Of a stretch of DNA of 56,805 nt, positions 30,849-37,172 are shown in pieces. A model generated the notes under the pieces. It was not told where the DNA came from and made no database searches. It worked only from the letters and a program-made list of their open reading frames with translations. This stretch comes from a virus. How positions within the stretch are numbered: the first letter of the stretch is position 1; each line of letters begins with the position of its first letter. A program made the translations under genes and the position numbers. The stretch is from positions 1 through 56,805 of the IMG/VR virus record IMGVR_UViG_3300011432_000003; one strand, 5' to 3'.

Positions 30849-31264
30849 CGCCGATAGAAGTCGTCGCGGCCGTTCGCATCTGGCATCGTCAGGTATGGAT
30901 CTGCCGGCGCCTGCACGACGGAGACAGCTCGCATAACGCGGCGAGTTTTGCCGGCTCGTGGGAGTTTCCCGGCGGCAAGGTTGAGGCTACCGACGCGACG
31001 CTCGGCGCAGCGCTAAAGCGCGAGATGCTCGAGGAATTCGATGCGCGGATCGTCGTCCGCGAGTTACTCGCCTCGATCGACGCGGATCATCTCGGCAAGC
31101 GGTATCGCGTACACTTTTTCCGGGTCGTCTTCGTGCAGACGCCGGCGCTCAAGGTTCACAGTGAAACGCGATGGATGATGCCGGAAGATGCTGCAGCGCT
31201 GCCGCATCTTCCGAGCGGTGTCGAATTTTTACGCCGGCTGCAGGCCGGGGAGATCGTCGTATGA
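30845..31264 (+). CDS. Nudix hydrolase (MutT-like)
   Basis: 139 residues. WEFPGGKVE (39-47) and LKREMLEEF (57-65) mark a Nudix box. Compared with MutT there is one extra residue between the two halves, and the first metal-binding Glu is replaced by an Asp or displaced. The fold continues with RYRVHFFRVVF and ETRWMMPEDAAAL. Nudix enzymes hydrolyse nucleoside diphosphate derivatives. Between glycosyltransferase genes it could control nucleotide-sugar or modified-nucleotide pools. Confidence 0.8.
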   Translation: MTPIEVVAAVRIWHRQVWICRRLHDGDSSHNAASFAGSWEFPGGKVEATDATLGAALKREMLEEFDARIVVRELLASIDADHLGKRYRVHFFRVVFVQTPALKVHSETRWMMPEDAAALPHLPSGVEFLRRLQAGEIVV

Positions 31265-32058
31265 CGCCGCTCGTCAGTTACGCGCAGATGACGCACGTCG
31301 CACGGGCCGCCGGCGCGCAGCGCGTGCGCGAGCAGCTCGGCCGGCCGATCGACGTCCATATCGACCGGGAGAGCCGCGGCCCGTGGAGCTCCGCGCGCGC
31401 GGCGTGGGAAGCGACGCCGGGCTCGTGCCGATGGCGCGTACTCCTGCAGGACGACGTCGATCTCGCGCCGGACTTCGCCGACGCGCTCGAGTGGCTGCTC
31501 ATGGAATACGGGAGCCTACTCGCTGGCCGGCCGCTCGCTCTGTATAACGGGCTCGGGGATCAACCGGACGCCGGCGAGCATTGGATCGAGCGCCGGGACG
31601 GCGTGCAGGGGCCGGCAATCGTGCTCGGGCAGCCGGACGTCGCACCTATGCTCGAGTGGTGCGAGCGCTTCGTCCGGGATTCGCCGGCGATGACGTCGAG
31701 CGATATACGGCCGTCCCTCTGGCTCGAGGCGATGGGGCGGACGTCACTCTGCCCGTCGCCGTCGTGGCTCAATCACCGCGGGTACGAGCCGTCGCTCAAC
31801 GGGACGCGCAGCTCGAGATCGCAGCCGCGGACGGCGCCGACGTGGGATCCGCATCGCCGCCTCGCCTCGATCGATTGGACGCTCGGCCTCGCACCGCGGA
31901 TCCGTGAGCTGCGCGGCCGCCGGCTCGGGGCATCGGAGCGCGTGCGCTGGCATCTCTGGCGCACGTGGCAGCGGGAGCCCGATCACGAGCTCTATCGGCT
32001 CGGCCTCGATCCGTGGGAAGGGATGCCGCGGCACCGCGGCGGACTGGCCGGGATATGA
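31261..32058 (+). CDS. GT25-like / GT-A glycosyltransferase-type protein
   Basis: 265 residues; ATG overlaps the Nudix stop. A CRWRVLLQDDVDLAPDFADA block (about 56-75) carries the acidic DxD-type metal motif (QDDVDL) seen in LPS glycosyltransferases of family 25 and phage relatives. A C-terminal LCPSPSWLNHRGYEPSLNGT segment (about 160-180) resembles the part where these enzymes bind the acceptor. It is the last gene before the convergent terminator and the third glycosyltransferase-type gene in 6 kb. Confidence 0.65.
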   Translation: MTPLVSYAQMTHVARAAGAQRVREQLGRPIDVHIDRESRGPWSSARAAWEATPGSCRWRVLLQDDVDLAPDFADALEWLLMEYGSLLAGRPLALYNGLGDQPDAGEHWIERRDGVQGPAIVLGQPDVAPMLEWCERFVRDSPAMTSSDIRPSLWLEAMGRTSLCPSPSWLNHRGYEPSLNGTRSSRSQPRTAPTWDPHRRLASIDWTLGLAPRIRELRGRRLGASERVRWHLWRTWQREPDHELYRLGLDPWEGMPRHRGGLAGI

Positions 32059-32060
32059 GA

Positions 32061-32088
32061 AGAGCCCGGCGATTGCTCGCCGGGCTCT
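32061..32088. terminator. Bidirectional hairpin between convergent gene blocks
   Basis: A perfect 12-bp stem, AGAGCCCGGCGA (32061-32072) and TCGCCGGGCTCT (32077-32088), with a TTGC loop, starts two bases after the rightward stop and 55 bases before the leftward gene end. No T-run follows on either side. Position strongly suggests a shared terminator for both directions. Confidence 0.75.
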
Positions 32089-32142
32089 CTCGCTCCGCTT
32101 ACTCCGCTCGATCGATCGCACTTGTCCAGACGCGAGGGAAAT

Positions 32143-32469
32143 CTAATGGCCGCGACGCCGGCGAGGATACGCCGCGCGGAAGGCGCGCCATGCCTCGCGA
32201 CGGGCCGCTTCCGTCCACACGAGCGCCGACGCCTTGAATCCGCACGCCTTCGCATCGGCGAGGATCTGCATCTGCCCGGCCAGCAGGCCGCCGACTTGCT
32301 TCCCGTCGGCACCGTGATACGTCACGGACCAATCGCCGATCATGCCGGACGTCGCGGCCATATTGCCCGGATGGAAGTCGATCACGGCCTTAACGGCCGG
32401 CGCCGAGTGGAAGCGCTTCGGATCGACGGGAGCGGATGCCGCGAGGCGGCGCGAGAGCTGCGTCTTCAT
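32143..32469 (-). CDS. Hypothetical leftward early protein
   Basis: 108 residues (MKTQLSRRLAASAPVDPKRF), alpha/beta with a GMIGDWSVTYHGADGKQVGG segment and a basic end (YPRRRRGH). The start is preceded by a CACTCTCACTCTCGAGG ... CTCACG leader like the other early genes, but here that leader is also coding sequence of the gene upstream, and no palindrome precedes it. Last gene of the leftward unit. Confidence 0.6.
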   Translation of the reverse strand: MKTQLSRRLAASAPVDPKRFHSAPAVKAVIDFHPGNMAATSGMIGDWSVTYHGADGKQVGGLLAGQMQILADAKACGFKASALVWTEAARREAWRAFRAAYPRRRRGH

Positions 32470-32702
32470 CGTGAGGATCCTCGAGAGTGAGAGTGACGAC
32501 GGGGAATGAGGCCGAGATATTCGGCCGCTGCAGTGAGGGACCGGATCCGACGCGGGAATTCCGTCGGATCATTGCGATAGATCGTGCCGGTATCGGTGAT
32601 CTCGACGAAGTCATCGCCGCACGCGTAGATCGTCGAGAACGGCCGGCTCTCGATGGAGAGCCGGGCCGTCTTCGCGAGCTCGTCGAATTGCGCGCGGCGC
32701 AT
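32466..32702 (-). CDS. Hypothetical leftward early protein
   Basis: 78 residues, with a compact alpha/beta core (STIYACGDDFVEITDTGTIY). Its C-terminus RRHSHSRGSSR is encoded by the leader-like sequence of the following gene, suggesting that an old cassette leader was captured as coding sequence. It starts three bases after the stop of 32706-33050. Confidence 0.55.
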   Translation of the reverse strand: MRRAQFDELAKTARLSIESRPFSTIYACGDDFVEITDTGTIYRNDPTEFPRRIRSLTAAAEYLGLIPRRHSHSRGSSR

Positions 32703-32705
32703 CGG

Positions 32706-33050
32706 TTAGCGCGCCTCGCGAATGAACCGGACGGCCTTCGCCGTCATCGTGACGATCGCGCGCTCGCTCGAGTCGCGGATCCCGGACCAATCGCCGCCGG
32801 CCGTCCCGATCCCGCGGCCGAACCCGTCGGCGAGCGCTTCGAAGTCACAACCGGCGGACCATGCCGCTTGAATCACGTACAGATCGGCACGGGCCGAGAA
32901 CGCGAATCCGTTCCGCATCCCGCGGAATCGGCTCGTCGGCTCGCCGGCTTCGATGCACGCGAGCGCATGCGTGAGGACAACCGTCACGTCACCGGCGACG
33001 TACGGCAGGGAGTCGAGATCGGAGAGGATCGAAGCGGCGGCGGACGTCAT
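32706..33050 (-). CDS. Hypothetical leftward early protein
   Basis: 114 residues from the ATG at 33050, which directly follows the conserved leader; a start ten codons upstream is in frame but lies in the leader. Contains ALACIEAGEPTSRFRGMRNG and a helical C-terminus. First gene of the unit driven by site 7. No family recognised. Confidence 0.6.
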   Translation of the reverse strand: MTSAAASILSDLDSLPYVAGDVTVVLTHALACIEAGEPTSRFRGMRNGFAFSARADLYVIQAAWSAGCDFEALADGFGRGIGTAGGDWSGIRDSSERAIVTMTAKAVRFIREAR

Positions 33051-33080
33051 CGTGAGTACCTCGAGTGAGAGTGTATGCAC

Positions 33081-33111
33081 ATTCTAAACGTCCTTGTGCG
33101 ATTGCACAAGG
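33081..33111 (-). promoter_or_regulatory. Operator-promoter cassette, site 7 (leftward)
   Basis: Palindrome CCTTGTGCGATTGCACAAGG at 33092-33111. On the minus strand the -35 is TTGTGC (33104-33109) and, after 17 bp, the -10 is TAGAAT (33081-33086). Leader ACACTCTCACTCGAGG, ATG at 33050, 31 bases past the -10. Confidence 0.88.
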
Positions 33112-33114
33112 GGC

Positions 33115-33315
33115 CTAGAGGCGCCAATCGATGACGCAGGCGTTTACGGCGTCCGCCGCGGCCGTGCGCTCGCACCACTTCCGCACGATCCGCTCGGCGT
33201 GCGCGCGCGTCGGGGCCGTCACGATCGTACCGTCGGGCAGCATGACGAGCAGCTCGCCGGCCTCGCCGCGCTCGACGACGGCCTTCCCTTGCACGTTCAC
33301 GCGGGGCGCCGTCAT
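33115..33315 (-). CDS. Small leftward early protein
   Basis: 66 residues from the ATG at 33315, which overlaps the stop of the preceding gene; upstream in-frame ATGs would run through that gene. Beta-rich middle (AGELLVMLPDGTIVTAPTRA), then a helix. No family recognised. Confidence 0.55.
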   Translation of the reverse strand: MTAPRVNVQGKAVVERGEAGELLVMLPDGTIVTAPTRAHAERIVRKWCERTAAADAVNACVIDWRL

Positions 33316-33536
33316 CGCGACGTATCCGGATCGAAGGCGATCCCGCCGATTTCGAAGCTCACGCGGTACGTCTCGGTCGTGCCGCGGCGCGTCACGCGCG
33401 CGATCCAAAGGCTGCGGGAAGGATCGTAATCGACGCGGACGCTTCGCGCCTGCAGGACACGGCGGCCGGCGCGCTCGATGCGTGAAACGTACGTCTCGCT
33501 CGGCGTCATGCCTTTGCTATACCGTGAGTAACGCAT
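33312..33536 (-). CDS. Small leftward early protein
   Basis: 74 residues from the ATG at 33536, placed right after the conserved leader; an alternative ATG lies at 33509. Strand-rich basic protein (RVLQARSVRVDYDPSRSLWI). Driven by site 8. No family recognised. Confidence 0.55.
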   Translation of the reverse strand: MRYSRYSKGMTPSETYVSRIERAGRRVLQARSVRVDYDPSRSLWIARVTRRGTTETYRVSFEIGGIAFDPDTSR

Positions 33537-33567
33537 ACCGTAACCTCGAGCGTGAGAGTGTATGCAC

Positions 33568-33598
33568 AAACTAAGAGGCCTTGTGCAATCGCACAAGG
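33568..33598 (-). promoter_or_regulatory. Operator-promoter cassette, site 8 (leftward)
   Basis: Palindrome CCTTGTGCAATCGCACAAGG at 33579-33598. Minus strand -35 TTGTGC (33591-33596), 17-bp spacer, -10 TAGTTT (33568-33573). Leader ACACTCTCACGCTCGAGG, ATG at 33536, 32 bases past the -10. Confidence 0.88.
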
Positions 33599-33636
33599 CC
33601 TCGAGGCAACAAAGATCCGGGAACCTCGCCGGCGTC

Positions 33637-33897
33637 TTACCTCTGCTCGGCGGCGATCATCGCCTGCGCGACGTCGTGCCAATTGCGGACCGGGACGCCG
33701 GCGAAGCCGCGGATACATACCGTGCGCGGCTCGGCGAGGAATGGCACGAGCTCGATCGGCTCGTCAGGGATCACCGATGGCTCGATCGTGGCGACGATCG
33801 AGGGGCCGGATTCCGGCGTGACGATGAGCGCAACGTTTATGTCACCGAAGCGGGCGATCGTGTCCGCGAGCCGAGCCTGCAGTTCCGATGCTAACAT
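33637..33897 (-). CDS. Small leftward early protein
   Basis: 86 residues from the ATG at 33897 (MLASELQARLADTIARFGDI). An N-terminal helix, a strand-rich middle (NVALIVTPESGPSIVATIEP) and a short helical end. One-gene unit under site 9. No family recognised. Confidence 0.6.
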   Translation of the reverse strand: MLASELQARLADTIARFGDINVALIVTPESGPSIVATIEPSVIPDEPIELVPFLAEPRTVCIRGFAGVPVRNWHDVAQAMIAAEQR

Positions 33898-33928
33898 CGT
33901 GAGTAACCTCGAGTGAGAGTGTGCACAC

Positions 33929-33959
33929 ATACTAAGCGGCCTTGCGCAGTCGCACAAGG
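33929..33959 (-). promoter_or_regulatory. Operator-promoter cassette, site 9 (leftward)
   Basis: Palindrome CCTTGCGCAGTCGCACAAGG at 33940-33959. Minus strand -35 TTGTGC (33952-33957), 17-bp spacer, -10 TAGTAT (33929-33934). Leader ACACTCTCACTCGAGG, ATG at 33897, 32 bases past the -10. Confidence 0.88.
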
Positions 33960-33966
33960 CCTCGCG

Positions 33967-34212
33967 CTATTTCCAGCGCTCGAGCGGGTACTTCCGCCGA
34001 AGCTGCCGGAAGGCCGCACGCAGCGGCGCGTCGAGCTCGAGCCGATCGTCGAGCGTCATCTTCACGCCGTACGTTTCCTCGTACCAAAGTTGCATCTCGC
34101 CGCGGCCGACACGCGTCGGCGGCAGGATCTCGTCGATCTGCGTCGCCGGCGTGCGCGCTTCGAAGCGGCGCACAAACTCGGCGACGTACGCGGTGATCTG
34201 CTCGGCCGTCAT
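33967..34212 (-). CDS. Small leftward early protein
   Basis: 81 residues from the ATG at 34212, overlapping the stop of the preceding gene. Helical (ITAYVAEFVRRFEARTPATQ), with LWYEETYGVKMTLDDRLELD near the middle and a basic end. No family recognised. Confidence 0.6.
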   Translation of the reverse strand: MTAEQITAYVAEFVRRFEARTPATQIDEILPPTRVGRGEMQLWYEETYGVKMTLDDRLELDAPLRAAFRQLRRKYPLERWK

Positions 34213-34454
34213 CGCTCGATCGCTCCGCTGCCGATCGCGCCGACACCGGCCGGCGTGCCGCTCGCCTGCCGCGCTTCCTCGACCCATTGCTCGACCGTGA
34301 AGGCGCCGAGCTGCGCGACGTACACGGCCGTCCGCGGCCAGCGTCCGACGTCGCCGGTAAAATACCAATAGTCCCGGCCGTGTACGATCTCGACACCGAC
34401 GAAGCCGGCACGGGCAAGCGCCGCATTGACGAGAGAGCGAGTGACGCGAGCCAT
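34209..34454 (-). CDS. Small leftward early protein
   Basis: 81 residues from the ATG at 34454 behind the conserved leader (MARVTRSLVNAALARAGFVG). The core HGRDYWYFTGDVGRWPRTAV with the following AFTVEQWVEEA is a compact alpha/beta fold typical of small phage early proteins. First gene of the leftward block, driven by site 10. Confidence 0.6.
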   Translation of the reverse strand: MARVTRSLVNAALARAGFVGVEIVHGRDYWYFTGDVGRWPRTAVYVAQLGAFTVEQWVEEARQASGTPAGVGAIGSGAIER

Positions 34455-34480
34455 CGTGAGAACCTCGAGCGTGAGAGTGT

Positions 34481-34780
34481 ATGGAGAAGCTAACCGTCCT
34501 TGCGCGATCGCACAAGGGGCCGCGGGAACGCCGGCGCGAGCTCCATTTTCAGCGGGCATTTTGCCGGAGCGTCCTCGAGGCAATGGGCCGGGCCGCCGTC
34601 GCCGGCGATCAGGCCGCGCGCGACTTCCTGACGGATTGCGCCGTGCTCGAGCAGCTCGAGGGCACCGCGACACGGCCGGCCGGGCGCATCGTCGCCGGGA
34701 TGGATCCGGACGCCGTCGAGTATCATCTCGAGCACGTCGACGTCCGCCGGCGGACTGGCCGAAAACGCCGCGGACGCTAA
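34481..34780 (+). CDS. Possible first gene of the late region
   Basis: 99 residues if started at the ATG at 34481, which lies inside the leftward promoter; 65 residues from the ATG at 34583. FQRAFCRSVLEAMGRAAVAG and DFLTDCAVLEQLEGTA are helical, and the C-terminus is very basic (RRRTGRKRRGR). Codon pattern looks like its neighbours. No family recognised and the start is unsure. Confidence 0.4.
   Translation: MEKLTVLARSHKGPRERRRELHFQRAFCRSVLEAMGRAAVAGDQAARDFLTDCAVLEQLEGTATRPAGRIVAGMDPDAVEYHLEHVDVRRRTGRKRRGR
34487..34517 (-). promoter_or_regulatory. Operator-promoter cassette, site 10 (leftward)
   Basis: Palindrome CCTTGCGCGATCGCACAAGG at 34498-34517. Minus strand -35 TTGTGC (34510-34515), 17-bp spacer, -10 TAGCTT (34487-34492). 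Leader ACACTCTCACGCTCGAGG, ATG at 34454, 33 bases past the -10. It marks the divergence between leftward early and rightward late genes. Confidence 0.88.
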
Positions 34781-34932
34781 TCTTCCGCTCGATCCCTCGA
34801 CCTAACTCCATGCAGCACACGAGCACACTCGCACGAGCACGGCAGCCGCGGACGACGCGCGCGAGCCGGAATGTCCGTCCCGTTCGCCGGCAATCCTGCT
34901 CGATCCCGTCCTGACGCCGCGGCCGCGACGCT
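34781..34932 (+). other. Gap before the terminase genes
   Basis: About 150 bases with no convincing gene. Short ATG frames here look like shadows of other frames. The late promoter may lie here or just upstream; I see only weak -10-like words and no palindrome, so I cannot mark it. Confidence 0.3.
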
Positions 34933-35640
34933 ATGCCTCGACCGGCGCACCGGCCGTCCAAGATCACCGCGGATCTCGTCGAACGGATCGCCGCCTCGAT
35001 CCGCGGGGGAGCCTACAAAGAGACGGCGAGCGCACTCGTCGACGTGCACCGGGACACGTTGAACGAATGGCTCCGCCGCGGGGCGAAGGAAAAAGAGCGA
35101 GTTAAGTCCTTATGGGCCAAGGGAGAACGCCGCGCGCGCGTCCATGCCGGCGAATCCTTGTACGTCCGGTTATCCGACGCAGTCGAAAAGGCTCTTGCGG
35201 AAGCCGACGAGCGAGATCTCGGGCACGTCGACGCCGGCGCGCGCGGCGGGCAGCCGGTCGTCGTCCGCACGACGCGCACGCGATCGCAGCCGGTGATCGA
35301 CGACAAGGGGAAGCCGGTCACGAAGCGGAACGGGAAGCCGATCCTCATCGTCGAGACGATCGTCGAGGAACGCACGACGGCGACGGCGCCGAGCTGGCAG
35401 GCGGCCGCATGGAAGCTCGAGCGGCGGAACCCGCGGCTCTACGGCCGCCGGACGTATGCCGAAGTCACGGGCCGGGACGGGCAGGATCTCATCCCGCTAA
35501 CCGCGATCCGGGCCGCGCTCGCGGCGAATGACGAGATCGAAGACGCCGAATGGGAAGAGCTCGAGGAACCGGCCGGCCTGCTCGGTCCCGGTGCCGGCGA
35601 AGGTGATCCCGGCACGCCGGCGCCGGACTTCCCGGAGTGA
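34933..35640 (+). CDS. terS: Terminase small subunit
   Basis: 235 residues from the ATG at 34933. The N-terminal helix-turn-helix (ITADLVERIAASIRGGAYKE, TASALVDVHRDTLNEWLRRG) and the later ATAPSWQAAAWKLERRNPRL followed by YGRR are typical of small terminases, which bind the packaging site and regulate the large subunit. The C-terminus is acidic and proline-rich. Directly upstream of the large subunit and joined by a GTGA overlap. Confidence 0.85.
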   Translation: MPRPAHRPSKITADLVERIAASIRGGAYKETASALVDVHRDTLNEWLRRGAKEKERVKSLWAKGERRARVHAGESLYVRLSDAVEKALAEADERDLGHVDAGARGGQPVVVRTTRTRSQPVIDDKGKPVTKRNGKPILIVETIVEERTTATAPSWQAAAWKLERRNPRLYGRRTYAEVTGRDGQDLIPLTAIRAALAANDEIEDAEWEELEEPAGLLGPGAGEGDPGTPAPDFPE

Positions 35641-37169
35641 CGGCGACAAACGGCGCGCCGCGGCCGCCGACGAACGCCGAGATAAAGCGATGGCTCGCGG
35701 ATCCCGTCGAGTATTCCCGCCGGTTCCTGCGTCACCGCTCATGGTCCATGCAGCGCGACGTTATGCGCTCGGTGCAGACGCAGCGGCGGACGGCCGTTAA
35801 GGGGTGTCACGCCTCGAGTAAGACGTTCACCGCGGCCGACGTCGTGCTCTGGTGGATCACGCACGATCCGCGCGCGGTCGTCGTCACGACGGCGCCGACG
35901 TGGAAGCAGGTACTTCTCACGATGTGGGGCGAGATCGGGAAGGCGATCGCGAGCTCGATCGTCGCCTATCCGGCACCGGGCCGCGCGCAGCTCTGGCTCG
36001 CACGCGCCGGCGTCCGCGGGGCCGCCTTCGATAACTTCGCGATCGGCCTCTCGACGAATGAGGCGGATCGGTTCCAAGGCCTGCCGCGACTGAAGACGCT
36101 AATCGTCATCGACGAGGCGCCGGGCGTGAAGCCGCCGATCTGGACAGCGATCGAGGGCATCCGGGCCGGCGGCGACGTGCGCGTGCTCGCGCTCGGGAAT
36201 CCGACGTACGCCGGCGGCCCGTTCTATGAGGCCTTCACGTCTAACCGGATGGGCTGGTCGACGTTCACGGTCGACGCGCTCGATACGCCGAACACGCGGC
36301 CGCTCGGCCGGACGGTCGAGGAACGCCTCGACGTGATCGTGCGCGCGTACGATGAAGGCGACGGCGCGCTGCTCGATGGGGACGTCGTCCCGTATCTCGT
36401 CGGCCGCCGGTGGATCGGCGAGAAGTTCAAAGAGTGGGGGCCGGACTCGCCGCAATGGGAAGCGCGCGTGCGCGGGACGTTTCCCACATACAGCGAGGTA
36501 TCCGTCTATCCGCTCGCGTGGCTCGAGCGCGCCGAGCAGCTCGAGCTCGAGGATCTCGAGGCGGACGATCTCGCCGCGACGCTCTCGGCCGATTTCGACG
36601 TCGGGATCGATCCGGCGGGACCGGGCCGGGCCGAGTGCGCCGTCACGATCGCGCAGCGCTCACACGTCGTCGCACAAAAGTTTTTCGCACAAGCGGATCC
36701 GCGCGGCCCGGTCGCGGAATTCCTCGCGCACTTTCGCTCGAGGATTCGCCGGCTCAAGATCGATACGAGCGGGATCGGGTACTTTTTCGCGACGCACTTC
36801 CGGGATATGGGATACGAAGTGCACATGATTAACGCCGAAGGGAATCCCGTTTTCGACTTCCCGGATCGGAGCGGCCGCCGGAAGTTTGCGAACCGGAAGG
36901 CGGAGACGTATTGGCACACGCGGCAGCTCTTCGAAGCCGATCAGATCACCGGCCTTAAGGATCCGAAGACGATTACGCAGCTCTCGCTCATACACTGGCA
37001 ACCCGACTCGGCCGGCCGTATCATGATTGAGCCAAAAGAGAAGGCGCAGGCCGAGCGGGGCATGCCGTCTCCCGATCGCGCCGAGTCTTTGATTCTGGCG
37101 CTCGCGCCGGTCCGGGATCTCCCGGCGGACGACGAGCTGCCGCCGTCGACAGTGTACCGGAGTTTCTGA
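35637..37169 (+). CDS. terL: Terminase large subunit
   Basis: 510 residues from a GTG at 35637. ATPase: Walker A-like KGCHASSKT (55-63), VVVTTAPTWKQV (81-92), Walker B LIVIDEAPG (155-163), coupling motif ALGNPT (185-190). Nuclease: first Asp in FDVGIDPAGPG (D325), second in LKIDTSG (D376) and a late acidic cluster (PSPDRAESLILAL). It pumps DNA into the prohead and cuts the concatemer. Length is normal and all motifs are present. Confidence 0.93.
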   Translation: MTATNGAPRPPTNAEIKRWLADPVEYSRRFLRHRSWSMQRDVMRSVQTQRRTAVKGCHASSKTFTAADVVLWWITHDPRAVVVTTAPTWKQVLLTMWGEIGKAIASSIVAYPAPGRAQLWLARAGVRGAAFDNFAIGLSTNEADRFQGLPRLKTLIVIDEAPGVKPPIWTAIEGIRAGGDVRVLALGNPTYAGGPFYEAFTSNRMGWSTFTVDALDTPNTRPLGRTVEERLDVIVRAYDEGDGALLDGDVVPYLVGRRWIGEKFKEWGPDSPQWEARVRGTFPTYSEVSVYPLAWLERAEQLELEDLEADDLAATLSADFDVGIDPAGPGRAECAVTIAQRSHVVAQKFFAQADPRGPVAEFLAHFRSRIRRLKIDTSGIGYFFATHFRDMGYEVHMINAEGNPVFDFPDRSGRRKFANRKAETYWHTRQLFEADQITGLKDPKTITQLSLIHWQPDSAGRIMIEPKEKAQAERGMPSPDRAESLILALAPVRDLPADDELPPSTVYRSF

Positions 37170-37172
37170 GTC

